Positions 9,801 through 17,033 are shown, numbered from the stretch's first letter. The stretch: DNA of 64,000 nt from Novilysobacter_A longmucuonensis (GCF_046600735.1 NZ_JBJMAW010000006.1:116148-180147), one strand, 5' to 3'. The notes: generated by a model from the sequence alone, not told the origin. A program made the numbers and translations.

Positions 9801-10421
9801 GCGACGCGCACGCTCATCGGCCCGCATGCGCTCGATCCAGTCGGCGGCCTGGCGCGCCAGCAGGTCGATCAGGCGCAGGTCGCCGCGGGTGGGCGCGTGG
9901 TCGCGGTAGTGCGTGGACAACATTCCGAGCAACTCGCCCGAGCGGCTGCGCATCGGCGTCGACTGCACGGCCACGAACCCGGCATCGAGGATCACCCGGC
10001 GTGCTTCCTCGGTGAACACCGGACTGCTGACTACATCCTCCACGACGACCCGTCCGCCGTGCTGCATGGCCACCCCGCATGCAGAATCGGCGCCGTCGAC
10101 GAGATCGAAGTAGCTTTGGAACGCGAGATCGAGCCCCCGACTGGCGCTCAGGCGCAATACCACGTGATCGTCGGAATGCCGCTCCAGCAGCTGCGCGTTG
10201 CCGGCGTCGGCACCGGTGAGTTCGACCGCCGCATCGACGATGTCCTGCAACAGGCTTGCCTGGTCGCCGCGGCTGACCAGGCGCATGCTCAGTTCGTGCA
10301 GTCGTCCCGCGGCAACCAGATCCATGCCCCCGTCAGCCACGGACGCCCCATCGCTCGGCGGTGCCTCGCGGGCACCGGCGACAGGTTTCACGTACTCATC
10401 GCGAGCGTTGCGCTCACTCAT
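3810..10421 (-). CDS. giant soluble multi-GAF/PAS hybrid histidine kinase
   Basis: This 2203-residue cytoplasmic sensor kinase has no transmembrane helix. The order read from the sequence is GAF, GAF, PAS, GAF, PAS, GAF, PAS, GAF, PAS, GAF, PAS, PAS, then HisKA with the phospho-accepting His1839 (LAHELRNP). Next come HATPase_c (N box NLLNNAAKYS, G boxes DNGLGIAP and GGLGIGL) and a receiver domain with Asp2125 (LLDLGMPQPDG). Each PAS ends in a D-I-T/S-x-R-K linker and the GAF modules repeat WESIERAR at their ends, so the array grew by duplication. The ligands are unknown; GAF/PAS arrays typically bind small molecules, haem or flavin. No separate response regulator is adjacent; the downstream LOV-GGDEF-EAL gene on the same strand is a possible partner. 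The stop lies inside a repeat. Confidence 0.95.
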   Translation of the reverse strand: MSERNARDEYVKPVAGAREAPPSDGASVADGGMDLVAAGRLHELSMRLVSRGDQASLLQDIVDAAVELTGADAGNAQLLERHSDDHVVLRLSASRGLDLAFQSYFDLVDGADSACGVAMQHGGRVVVEDVVSSPVFTEEARRVILDAGFVAVQSTPMRSRSGELLGMLSTHYRDHAPTRGDLRLIDLLARQAADWIERMRADERARRSAQQLHAIAQATLAMGTAPTIEAKLQICTDRVREIIGTHQCVISVRNGDGEGGDGGNRDDDGDWSPAVTSVSLSDKYRQSRNLGKQVRGSGIFAEVGRSNRPMRLTHEQLLAHPAWRGSSEGAEGHPPLRGCLAAPLIGGDGRNIGVVQVSDKHVGEFTDEDESILVQLAQYASAVIDAAQGQQALNASQARYRNIVNHTITGVVQTDAAGRITFVNQCWCEMLGYSEQEMLGLNITDVTDAVSLAQTGEAVRRLAEGGPAFTIEKCYRRKDGGALWATSSVNALRGPDGEYLGLSAVVLDISSRKRAETLQTGLSGVLERIARGEPLPEVLHALVDVVEAVSEDGMVASVLLLDRDRAHLRHGAAPSLPEAYNQAVDGIAIGPRAGSCGTAVYRREPVYVSDIATDPLWDDYRDVAVPCGLRACWSTPILSSEDEVLGTFALYYREPQESSPQDSEIIRIATRTAAVAIERARVEEALHQSGEQFRRAVQDAPIPVMMHAEDGEVLQLSHAWTELTGYGLHDVAQLRYWLTQAYGNDILDAVRGVFDRGGTLATDFEFDTRAGERRTWSFSASSPGTLRDGRRFVIAMALDITERKQAQRRNEFLLRLDAALRMLVEPETMLAAAGALLRGHLDADRVIFAEVHQDEDHSTMLGDFRRGDMPAMRGARRIGDFGGALLRAMLEDRVFTIEDAETDPRIAGHLDLHRALHARASLSVPLHKGGRLAAVLAVHRKFPRAWVEDETELCRIVAHRCWESIERARVTRALADREGRYRALFDSVDQGYCVVEVLLDDAGEPVDYRFLETNPAFVDQTDLHDAEGKTMRALVPGLEQGWVEAYARVALTGEPARFEASADAMGRWFDVYACRIDAPHLRHVAILFRDISGRKREELNLEFLSRVSRELSVLTDAHAIMRTIGAMMRLHFGLLWLTFGEVDEAAEHLRLVYRTEGAQPEIGPGPHRFSDFVSKPFLEALRAGEVVVVDDVASDPRTVDLSEAYMEHGVRSQVVVPFFSEGHWKFVLAAHRDHVSNWQSGEVDLLRELTARIHLRLERADAETALRKSERRFASIFNQAGGGISYTDVDGRFSMVNDRYCEIVGHSREQLIGMCMQDLVHPEDLPVSNVLFERMLDNGQAFAVDQRCVQADGGMVWVSSDVSPIRNDSGAIIAAMAVTQDITQRKRVEDRDRLLVAVDDAAMPLSDPDEIALAVVRVLGEHLKLDGAAYVEVDADEDWETVVGNYSPGLPSIAGRFRLSDFGEVLHDAMRAGRPFWEDDVEHEGLTEQQRARYAELQIRAILAVPLRKDGRLVATISGYQGTPRAWSDDEIEWTRLVANRCWESIERARAMRGLAENEERLRVALDTGRLGSWELCLPGREFSGDELCRAHLGLPPDAPLDYTRFLDQLVHPDDRELLKRQVMKAVTQVEDFDAEFRANWPNGSLHWIIARGRVFYDPAGEPTRVAGVSLDITDRKRVEEALRVSDERASLALTVAKLGTWSWEPAPGTIRVDARTREICGLEPDASPSLEEIAARIHPGDRPRVIAALKAATRPEGDGRYGEEFRWVHRDGSIRWAVSRGQTLFDEANSDHERDDESPRRPLLMLGSVLDITERKQTEESLRDIDRRKDEFLATLAHELRNPLAPIRNCLHILRMKHDDEPDAAQLHEMMERQVKHLVRLVDDLMEVSRVTRGNIELRCERIDLSEVVRNSVETSKPLIDAGQHHIEIDLPDEPLPLHVDPVRMSQVFANLLNNAAKYSHSGGRIRLAARREGDCVVVSVRDNGLGIAPDMLPRVFDMFAQIDQSRGYAQGGLGIGLTLVRSLVALHDGQVEARSEGLGHGSEFVVRLPLHTPRAVAAGPTAPEGDGSQQMVHRILVVDDNHESADSLALFLRISGHEVRAAYGGSDGIEATASFRPDVVLLDLGMPQPDGHEVCRQLRQQPWGADIVLIAVTGWGQSEDRRRSEQSGFDAHVVKPVEPAALMALVDSLRRLKHRQRAAPL

Positions 10422-10640
10422 CGAAGGGCCGCCTCCGCTGGCAAATGGCGGGAACCCCTTGGTTATACGCCGTACAGCGTAATTTCACGTCACATGATGA
10501 TGCTGAAACCTGCTTCGCGCTGGCGCGAGCCGGTTGCGGCGCACTCGCATCTAATACGCACGGTGCGACCGCCCCCCTGAGCGCCACGTTTACGGATCGG
10601 TGAGCAACCGCCAAGTGCTTCCGGGTAAAGTGTCGGCCTG

Positions 10641-11084
10641 ATGTCTTGTCACGCCATCCTTCTGCGCCTGCTGCTGTGCGTCAGCCTGTTTCTGAACGGG
10701 GCGGGCCACGCCGTGTCGGCCGAGCACGTCCCCCTGGAGCGTGGCGTTGCCGCGGTCCAGGACGCCCGGCTTTCGCCGCCGCCGCCGGATATCCTCGCCG
10801 CAGGGCATGCAGCCGGACCCTGCCACGAGGAGGCGGGTCCACACGCGGGCGGAGCGACGCCCGCGCCTCGTGACTCCGGCATGCAGCACGGCCCGGACCA
10901 GACCCACGCCGGATGCTGCGAACCGTCAGCGTGCAGCTGCGCCTGCCTGCAACTCGCGATGGGGACGCCCGCGGCCCTCCTGCCGCACGGGGCGGTCGTC
11001 GGCCACAGCGGCGAGGCCGGCGCGCTCATGAGCGGCCATCCTCCGCCTGTCCTGCCGCATCTGATCCGGCCGCCAATCGGCTGA
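10641..11084 (+). CDS. copL: CopL-like metal-binding protein, first gene of the copLAB cluster
   Basis: This 147-residue protein has an N-terminal signal peptide (hydrophobic LLRLLLCVSLFLNGAG) followed by a His/Cys-rich, low-complexity chain with clusters such as CCEPSACSCAC and several GH/HG pairs. Its position immediately upstream of copA-copB and its composition match copL of Xanthomonas, which is reported to be needed for copper-induced expression of copAB. It probably binds Cu in the periplasm or acts in cis through its leader translation. No strong ribosome binding site is visible before the ATG at 10641. The 219 bp between it and the divergent kinase gene hold a TAATAC -10-like hexamer but no recognisable operator. 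Confidence 0.75.
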   Translation: MSCHAILLRLLLCVSLFLNGAGHAVSAEHVPLERGVAAVQDARLSPPPPDILAAGHAAGPCHEEAGPHAGGATPAPRDSGMQHGPDQTHAGCCEPSACSCACLQLAMGTPAALLPHGAVVGHSGEAGALMSGHPPPVLPHLIRPPIG

Positions 11085-11243
11085 GTCCTTGCGGTGCCTT
11101 GCGTGGCGCGTCCAGCACCTGAGTGCGCTGCGTCCGGTTCCTGCCCGGTCCAACCCGCTCGTGCCGCGTATCGGATGTCCGGCATGTCCGGCATGCGGCG
11201 GCCGTTCCGCGGCAGAAAACAACGTTCCCCAGTGGAGTCATAC

Positions 11244-13058
11244 ATGGCATTCAGTTCTTCGGGTTCCGGACCGCTCGATCCGGCCACCCCGTCGCGGCGC
11301 CGGTTCGTGCAGGGCCTCGCCGCCGGCGGCGCAATTGCAGGGCTCGGCCTGTGGCCGGAGCCGGTCTGGGCGCTCAAGTCGCTCGGCCAGAAAACCGTGC
11401 TGGCCGGCACCGAGTTCGACTTGGCCATCGGCGAGACGCCGCTCAATTTCACCGGCGCCACCCGCACCGGCATCACCGTCAACGGCTCGGTGCCGGCGCC
11501 GCTGCTGCGCTGGCGCGAGGGCGACACGGTCAACCTGCGCGTTTCCAACCGCCTGCCGGAAAATTCCATCCACGGCCATTCCACCTCGCTGCACTGGCAC
11601 GGCATCCTGCTGCCGGCCAACATGGACGGCGTGCCGGGGCTGAGCTTCGACGGCATCCATCGTGGCAAGACCTACCCCTACCGCTTCGACGTGATCCAGG
11701 GTGGCACCTACTGGTATCACAGCCATTCCGCGTTCCAGGAGCAGGCCGGCGTCTATGGCGCGCTGGTGATCGATCCGCTGGAGCCTGAGCCGTTCCGCTA
11801 TGAGCGCGACTACGTGGTGCTGCTGAGCGACTGGACCGACCTGGACCCCACCGCGCTGTTCTCCCGGCTCAAGAAGATGTCGCACTACGACAACATGTCC
11901 CAGCGCACCGTCGGCGACTTCATCGACGACGTGCAGGAGCACGGCCTCGCGGACACGGTGCAGAACCGCAAGCTGTGGGGCGAGATGCGGATGAGCCCGA
12001 CCGACCTGTCGGACGTCAACGGCAACACCTACACCTACCTGCTGAATGGCACCACGTCGCTGGGCAACTGGACCGGTCTGTTCCGCTCCGGCGAGAAGGT
12101 GCGGCTGCGCTTCATCAACGGCTCGTCGATGACCCATTTCGACGTACGCATCCCCGGTCTGAAGATGACCGTGGTCGCCGCCGACGGGCTTTACGTGCGG
12201 CCGGTATCGGTCGACGAGTTCCGTATCGCGACGGCCGAGACCTTCGACGTGATCGTCGAGCCCACCGGGCAGGATGCGTTCACCATCTTCGCCCAGGACC
12301 TCGGCCGCACCGGCTACGTCAGCGGCACGCTGGCGGTGCGCGAGGGGCTGCGCGCAGCGGTGCCGCAGGTCGATCCGAAACCGGTGCTGACGATGGCCGA
12401 CATGGGGCATGGCGGCATGGAGCACGGCATGGAGCACGGTGGACACGACATGTCGGCGATGTCCGGTAGCGCCAACGCCGGCATGGACCATTCCGGCATG
12501 AACCATCCCGGCATGAATCATGGTGCCGGCGGCATGCAGTCCCACCCCGCCAGCGAGACCGACAACCCACTGGTCGACATGCAGACCATGACCCCGGCGC
12601 CGAAACTCGACGACCCCGGCATCGGCCTGCGCGACAACGGCCGCCGGGTGCTGACCTACGCCGACCTGCGCAGCGCCTTCCCCGACCCCGACGGCCGCGC
12701 GCCCGGCCGCACCATCGAACTGCACCTGACCGGCCACATGGAGCGCTTCGCGTGGTCGTTCGACGGCATCAAGTTCTCCTCGGCCGAACCCCTGCAACTG
12801 AAGTACGGCGAGCGCGTGCGCATCGTGCTGGTCAACGACACCATGATGACCCACCCGATCCACCTGCACGGCATGTGGAGCGACCTGGAGGACGAGGACG
12901 GCAACTTCCTGGTCCGCAAGCACACCATCGACATGCCGCCGGGCACCAGGCGTAGCTACCGCGTGCGCGCCGACGCGCTGGGCCGATGGGCCTACCACTG
13001 CCACCTGCTGTACCACATGGAAGCGGGCATGTTCCGCGAAGTGCAGGTGCTGGAGTGA
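11244..13058 (+). CDS. copA: copper resistance multicopper oxidase CopA
   Basis: This 604-residue periplasmic multicopper oxidase is thought to oxidise Cu(I) to Cu(II). A twin-arginine signal, SRRRFVQG, lies at residues 17-24. Copper ligands appear as HWHG (from His117), HSHS (from His159), HPIHLHG (from His537) and the C-terminal HCHLLYHMEAGM (from His585), so type 1, 2 and 3 sites are complete. A Met/His-rich insert (MGHGGMEHGMEHGGHDM and repeats) lies at about residues 390-430, typical of CopA. I chose the ATG at 11244 because GGAG precedes it by 6 bp and the Tat motif follows closely; the frame is open further upstream without a signal. copB follows, with its ribosome site overlapping the copA stop. 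Confidence 0.97.
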   Translation: MAFSSSGSGPLDPATPSRRRFVQGLAAGGAIAGLGLWPEPVWALKSLGQKTVLAGTEFDLAIGETPLNFTGATRTGITVNGSVPAPLLRWREGDTVNLRVSNRLPENSIHGHSTSLHWHGILLPANMDGVPGLSFDGIHRGKTYPYRFDVIQGGTYWYHSHSAFQEQAGVYGALVIDPLEPEPFRYERDYVVLLSDWTDLDPTALFSRLKKMSHYDNMSQRTVGDFIDDVQEHGLADTVQNRKLWGEMRMSPTDLSDVNGNTYTYLLNGTTSLGNWTGLFRSGEKVRLRFINGSSMTHFDVRIPGLKMTVVAADGLYVRPVSVDEFRIATAETFDVIVEPTGQDAFTIFAQDLGRTGYVSGTLAVREGLRAAVPQVDPKPVLTMADMGHGGMEHGMEHGGHDMSAMSGSANAGMDHSGMNHPGMNHGAGGMQSHPASETDNPLVDMQTMTPAPKLDDPGIGLRDNGRRVLTYADLRSAFPDPDGRAPGRTIELHLTGHMERFAWSFDGIKFSSAEPLQLKYGERVRIVLVNDTMMTHPIHLHGMWSDLEDEDGNFLVRKHTIDMPPGTRRSYRVRADALGRWAYHCHLLYHMEAGMFREVQVLE

Positions 13059-13063
13059 CCGAC

Positions 13064-14074
13064 ATGATTCCTTCCCAAAGCCGTCTGCGCCTAGGTGCGC
13101 TCGGCCTGGCGATTGCACTGGCCGGCGGCGTCCTGCCCGCCTTTGCGCAGCAGACCGAGCACTCCCGGCACGCGCCGCCTTCGGAACCCGAACACGACCC
13201 GCACACCGGGCACGCGATGCCGATGCAGGACGAGCGCGACGGAGCCCACAGTGACTCCCACAACCAGGCAGGCCCGCCGCCGGTGGACCAAGAAGCGATG
13301 GGACACGCCGCCATGGGTCACGACCTGCCGGGCACGTCCGCCGATCTACCGGCGGACGCCGCGCCGCGCGAGCCGATCCCCGAAATCACCGCCGCCGACC
13401 GCGCCGCCGCGTTCCCCGACGTCGCCGGTCACAGCGTCCACGACACCGCGACTCTCTGGTTCGCCCAGTTCAACCGCCTGGAAACCTGGGACGCCGACGA
13501 CGGCAATGCACTGGGCTGGGAAGGCAGCGGCTGGATCGGCAACGACCTGGAGCGCCTGTGGATACGCAGCGAGGGCGAATGGACCGACGGAACGACCGAG
13601 TCGGCGGATGTCGAACTGCTGTATGGCCGCGCCGTCGCCACCTGGTGGGACGCGGTGGCCGGCATCCGCCACGATTTCGGCGAACACCCGTCGCAGACCT
13701 TCGCCGCGGTCGGCGTGATGGGCCTGGCGCCGTACATGTTCGAGATCTCGGCCACCGCCTACCTGGGCGAGTCCGGCCAGACCGGCGTCGCCCTGGAGGC
13801 CGAATACGACACGCGGTTCACCAACCGCCTGGTCCTGCAGTCGCTGATCGAGGCCGAAGCCTGGGGCAAGGACGACCCGCGCCGCGGCATCGGTTCGGGC
13901 CTTGGCAAGCTCGAAGCGGGCCTGCGCCTGCGCTACGAATTCACCCGGCAGTTCGCGCCCTATATCGGCGTGGTGCATGAGCGCGTGTACGGTGGCACCG
14001 CCGACCTGCACCGCGAAGAGGGCGAGGCGGTCGACGACACCCGCGTGGTCGCGGGCGTTCGTCTGTGGTTCTAG
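13064..14074 (+). CDS. copB: copper resistance outer-membrane protein CopB
   Basis: This 336-residue protein has a signal peptide ending near AFAQQ, then an acidic His/Met-rich segment (HSRHAPP, HTGHAMPMQ, MGHAAMGHD) up to about residue 100. A beta-barrel domain follows: alternating aromatic strands, LWFAQF, and a final strand ending in Phe, VRLWF, as expected for outer-membrane insertion. CopB is believed to bind copper at the outer membrane. The start at 13064 has GGAG at 13052-13055 overlapping the end of copA, so translation is probably coupled. Confidence 0.96.
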   Translation: MIPSQSRLRLGALGLAIALAGGVLPAFAQQTEHSRHAPPSEPEHDPHTGHAMPMQDERDGAHSDSHNQAGPPPVDQEAMGHAAMGHDLPGTSADLPADAAPREPIPEITAADRAAAFPDVAGHSVHDTATLWFAQFNRLETWDADDGNALGWEGSGWIGNDLERLWIRSEGEWTDGTTESADVELLYGRAVATWWDAVAGIRHDFGEHPSQTFAAVGVMGLAPYMFEISATAYLGESGQTGVALEAEYDTRFTNRLVLQSLIEAEAWGKDDPRRGIGSGLGKLEAGLRLRYEFTRQFAPYIGVVHERVYGGTADLHREEGEAVDDTRVVAGVRLWF

Positions 14075-14097
14075 ATAGCAACACCAAGGGGAACAAC

Positions 14098-14913
14098 ATG
14101 CCAATCACGACAAGCAGGTCAATGATCATCGGCGGCATTGTCGCCATCGCCGCGGTCGCGGCCGTGACCGCCGGCGTCATATGGTCCGGCGTCTACAACG
14201 TAGCCGCCGACGATGACCACACGCAGGCAGTCAGCACACTCTTGCAAACGGTGCGCGAGCGATCGATCGCAACGCGCATCGACGAGCTGCAGCCGCCGCC
14301 CGATCTGGCCGACCCGGCCCGCATCCGCCAGGGCGCGGGCAACTACGACGCCATGTGCACGGGCTGCCACCTCGCGCCCGGCATGGGCGAGACCGAGCTG
14401 AGCCGGGGCCTGAACCCGGCGCCGCCGAACCTGTCGAAGGCGGCGGTGGATGCGGCCGCGGCGTTCTGGGTGATCAAGCACGGCATCAAGGCCACCGGCA
14501 TGCCGGCCTGGGGCGAGAGCATGGCCGACGAGTACGTCTGGAACATGGCCGCGTTCCTGCAGGAACTGCCCGGGCTGGACGCCGCGCAGTACGACGCACT
14601 GGTCGCCAGCAGCGGCGGCCATGATCACGGCGGCGGGGAGACGATGGAGCACGGGCACTCCGAAAGCGCGTCCGCCGACCACCACGATGCCGGGACCGCA
14701 CACGACGAAGGGCGTGAAGCGGCAGGGGGTGCAACAGACGATCACCCGCACCCGCCCGGTGTGGCGGACGACCACCATGCCGCGGCCTCCAACCAGACGA
14801 CCACCCACCGCCACGCGGACGGCACCGTCGAATCACACCCCGCTCCGCAGTCCGCGCCCTCACCCGAGCCGGCCGCGCCAGAGGCCGGCGACGGCCACGA
14901 CCACCAACACTGA
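14098..14913 (+). CDS. membrane-anchored cytochrome c with histidine-rich tail
   Basis: This 271-residue protein has a single N-terminal transmembrane or uncleaved signal helix (about 7-30). A class I cytochrome c domain has the haem motif C87-T-G-C-H91 and a likely axial Met in GMPAWGESM. A tail of about 95 residues from about 175 to the end contains 17 histidines in pairs such as HDHG, DHHD, HPHPP and HRH. The haem domain should transfer electrons in the periplasm; the tail looks like a copper or nickel sink. It lies 23 bp after copB with a good AAGGGGA ribosome site before the ATG at 14098. A plausible role is as redox partner of CopA, but this is inference. Confidence 0.85.
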   Translation: MPITTSRSMIIGGIVAIAAVAAVTAGVIWSGVYNVAADDDHTQAVSTLLQTVRERSIATRIDELQPPPDLADPARIRQGAGNYDAMCTGCHLAPGMGETELSRGLNPAPPNLSKAAVDAAAAFWVIKHGIKATGMPAWGESMADEYVWNMAAFLQELPGLDAAQYDALVASSGGHDHGGGETMEHGHSESASADHHDAGTAHDEGREAAGGATDDHPHPPGVADDHHAAASNQTTTHRHADGTVESHPAPQSAPSPEPAAPEAGDGHDHQH

Positions 14914-14932
14914 CCACAGGGAAACCGCACCC

Positions 14933-15451
14933 ATGAAAACCGCAATCTCGATGCTAAGCGCCGCACTGCTGCTCGGTATGGCCCTGCCCGTCCCTGCACA
15001 GACCCAGCCATCCTCATCCGATCACGCCCACCCGGCAGCGGCGAGCACGGCCGCGATGGACGTGCCTGCCGCTGCGCAGGCGCCGGTCGAAGTCGTCGAT
15101 GCATTCGGCAAGGCGCTCGTCGCCGGCGATTTCGCCGAGGTCGAGACACTGCTCGATCCGTCGGTGATCATCCTGGAGAGCGGCGGCGCCGAACGCAGCC
15201 GCAGTGAGTACCTGAGCCATCACGCCCGGTCCGATGCCAAATTCCTGTCCGGTACCCACAGCACGCTGACCCACCGACGCGCACGCGTCGATGGCGACAC
15301 CGCCTGGATCGCCAGTGAAAGCGAGCTGCACGCGAGCAGGGACGGCAAACCCATGACCCTGCTGAGCACCGAGACGGTCGTGTTGAACAACACGCCGGAG
15401 GGCTGGCGCATCGTCCACATCCACTGGTCCTCGCGACCGAAGAAATCCTGA
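14933..15451 (+). CDS. exported NTF2-like (SnoaL/DUF4440) protein of the cop cluster
   Basis: This 172-residue protein has a signal peptide ending near PVPAQ, a short Ala/Pro linker and an NTF2-like alpha+beta fold (VVDAFGKALVAGDFAEVETLLDP and the closing strands WRIVHIHWSSR). Proteins of this shape bind small ligands or act as enzymes, and no catalytic residue can be assigned here. It follows the cytochrome gene by 19 bp and precedes the DUF411 gene by 8 bp, so it belongs to the cop operon. Its function in copper resistance is unknown. Confidence 0.8.
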   Translation: MKTAISMLSAALLLGMALPVPAQTQPSSSDHAHPAAASTAAMDVPAAAQAPVEVVDAFGKALVAGDFAEVETLLDPSVIILESGGAERSRSEYLSHHARSDAKFLSGTHSTLTHRRARVDGDTAWIASESELHASRDGKPMTLLSTETVVLNNTPEGWRIVHIHWSSRPKKS

Positions 15452-15459
15452 GGAGAGAC

Positions 15460-16020
15460 ATGATGAAACTTCATGCCCTGACTACCGGCGCGCTATTGCT
15501 TGCCGCCATGGCGCTGCCCGCCTGCGCGCGGCAGACGCCGCCGACGGTGATCTCCGATGCCGCGGCGAAGCCCTCGGCACCGGCCGCGACAGTCGAGCCT
15601 GCCGCCACCGCCGACGATGCGGCGCTGCAACTCGAGCACATGGTCGTGCACAAGAGCGAGTTTTGCGGCTGCTGTCGCCTGTGGGTGGAGCACATGCGCG
15701 ATGCCGGCTTCCAGGTCGAGGTGCGCAACGTCGACAACCTCAACCCGATCAAGCAGCAGGTCGGCGTACCGCTGGCGAAGGGCTCCTGCCACACCGCGCA
15801 GGTCGGCAACTATTTCATCGAAGGTCACGTGCCGGCGGCCGACGTGAAACGCCTGCTCGCCGAGAAGCCCGACGCCAAGGGGCTGGTGGTACCGGGCATG
15901 CCGCTGGGTTCACCCGGCATGGAAGTCCCCGATGGCACAGTCCATCGGTACACCGTGGAACTGGTCGGCCGCGATGGCACCACCACGCCCTTCGCGCAGC
16001 ACGGCCCGACGGGGAAGTAG
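15460..16020 (+). CDS. DUF411 metal-binding protein
   Basis: This 186-residue protein has an N-terminal signal with the possible lipobox LPAC, so it may be a periplasmic lipoprotein. The DUF411 domain follows from about residue 55, with FCGCCRLW (a CxCC cluster), a later GSCHTA cysteine-histidine pair and VPGMPLGSPGME. DUF411 members are found in copper and silver resistance clusters and are presumed metal chaperones. GAGGAGAG just upstream fits either the ATG at 15460 or the next codon at 15463. It lies in the cop operon. Confidence 0.9.
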   Translation: MMKLHALTTGALLLAAMALPACARQTPPTVISDAAAKPSAPAATVEPAATADDAALQLEHMVVHKSEFCGCCRLWVEHMRDAGFQVEVRNVDNLNPIKQQVGVPLAKGSCHTAQVGNYFIEGHVPAADVKRLLAEKPDAKGLVVPGMPLGSPGMEVPDGTVHRYTVELVGRDGTTTPFAQHGPTGK

Positions 16021-16083
16021 TCGGAAAAAGGGGCGGTGAAGCGGGCGCGCCGATGATCGCCCGCCGATCAGGAGGGTTCTCCA

Positions 16084-16437
16084 ATGTCCCACCACCGAGC
16101 CGAACATCGCAGCCAGGAAGTGAACCGCTGCATCGACGATTGCACCCAGTGTCACGCGATCTGCCTGGAGACCATCAACTACTGCCTGGGCAAGGGCGGC
16201 AAGCACGCCGAGGCCCGGCACATCGCGCTGATGGCCACCTGCGCCGACGTCTGCGCGACCTGCGCCGATGCCATGCTGCGTGGCACGCAGGTGCACGGCG
16301 TGATCTGCGGCGCCTGCGCGAAGGTGTGCCGCCAGTGCGCCGACTCCTGCGCGGCCATGGGCGATGACCCCGAGATGCAGCGCTGCGTCGACATCTGCCG
16401 TCGCTGCGCCGAAAGCTGCGGAAGCATGAAGCAGTAG
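16084..16437 (+). CDS. csp: cytosolic four-helix-bundle copper storage protein (Csp/DUF326)
   Basis: This 117-residue protein has 17 cysteines, mostly in CxxC or CxxxC steps along predicted helices (DDCTQCHAIC, ATCADVCATC, KVCRQCADSC). That is the pattern of Csp proteins, which fold as four-helix bundles filled with Cu(I) thiolates. No signal peptide is present, so it resembles the cytosolic Csp3 group rather than the exported Csp1. GGAGGG lies 7 bp before the ATG. It closes the cop gene series and would buffer cytoplasmic Cu(I) that escapes efflux. Confidence 0.92.
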   Translation: MSHHRAEHRSQEVNRCIDDCTQCHAICLETINYCLGKGGKHAEARHIALMATCADVCATCADAMLRGTQVHGVICGACAKVCRQCADSCAAMGDDPEMQRCVDICRRCAESCGSMKQ

Positions 16438-16447
16438 CACAACCCCT

Positions 16448-16554
16448 GTAGGAGCGGCTTCAGCCGCGATCGGCAACCGGTTGCAAGAGGTGCGCTAGAA
16501 AGGGCCGAGATGCCGGTCACCTGACTGGCGGTCGCGGGCATGGCCCGCTCCTAC
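16448..16554. repeat. GTAGGAGCGGCTTCAGCCGCGAT palindromic repeat
   Basis: The element begins GTAGGAGCGGCTTCAGCC and ends GGCATGGCCCGCTCCTAC, so its two arms belong to two related families. It stands directly after the copper-storage gene and could act as a transcript end or RNA stabiliser. Sister copies lie at 35195-35274, 47824-47899 and 49771-49845. Confidence 0.8.
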
Positions 16555-16580
16555 AGGTGTGTGCATCGCGAGATGCTCGG

Positions 16581-16730
16581 GCTTGGGAAAAAGTACTCTG
16601 GACAGGGCAGGCATGGACCGACCTCGCCGTCGGCGTCGCCGTTGCGGGAGTCGCACTGAAGGGCGGTATCGACATCCTGCACGACGCCCACCACGAGACG
16701 GACAAACACAAGGAGCACGCCGACAAGTGA
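16581..16730 (+). pseudogene. C-terminal remnant of a cation diffusion facilitator-like transporter
   Basis: An open stretch of 49 codons ending in TGA at 16728-16730 reads AWTDLAVGVAVAGVALKGG, then a short helix ILHDAHH and a charged His/Lys tail. This matches the last transmembrane helix and cytoplasmic tail start of CDF metal exporters. No start codon or upstream helices exist, and the readable part begins just after the repeat at 16448-16554. It is therefore a deletion remnant. The next 180 bp, to 16910, show no recognisable gene. Confidence 0.5.
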
Positions 16731-16910
16731 TGCCTGCTGCAGCGGCACCGTCGGTATCCGCGCCTGGAGGCGCGGCAGCGGCGGGCTGATGATGGCGCCG
16801 GCATCAACATCGCGACGTTCGTGATGATGTTGCGGGCGGTCATCCCGGCAGGTCCGCACGTCGCTTCGGACGCCCGGGCGAGCCGAGGCGCCAGGCACGT
16901 TGACAGCCGT

Positions 16911-17033
16911 TTAGAACGCGGTCACGGCGACGAATGCAGCCCGGGACGAGTCCGGCACGCTCTGGCAGCCCGCGAGCAGCAGCACAGCTGCGATCAGCAC
17001 TGCCGGTCGCCGGGTGAGGCACAGGGTCGTCAT
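16911..17033 (-). CDS. 40-residue putative lipoprotein after the persulfide dioxygenase gene
   Basis: A 40-codon frame starts with an ATG that overlaps the TGA of the upstream dioxygenase gene (ATGA at 17030-17033). It encodes a basic N-terminus, the hydrophobic stretch AVLIAAVLLLAGC with a perfect lipobox, and only 18 residues after the cysteine. It looks like a tiny lipoprotein of entericidin-like size. Whether it is expressed is uncertain; it could also be the truncated start of a longer lost gene. Confidence 0.4.
   Translation of the reverse strand: MTTLCLTRRPAVLIAAVLLLAGCQSVPDSSRAAFVAVTAF

Noticed and set aside
7350..10580. A 1076-codon plus-strand frame opposite the giant kinase
   Set aside because: The minus-strand protein shows continuous GAF/PAS/kinase motifs; the plus-strand translation has none.
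11238..13118. A 626-codon minus-strand frame opposite copA
   Set aside because: CopA copper ligands and Tat signal are unambiguous on the plus strand.
16559..16910. Additional small genes on either strand between the copper-storage gene and the small lipoprotein
   Set aside because: Apart from the transporter remnant the frames are Arg-rich shadows without start signals.
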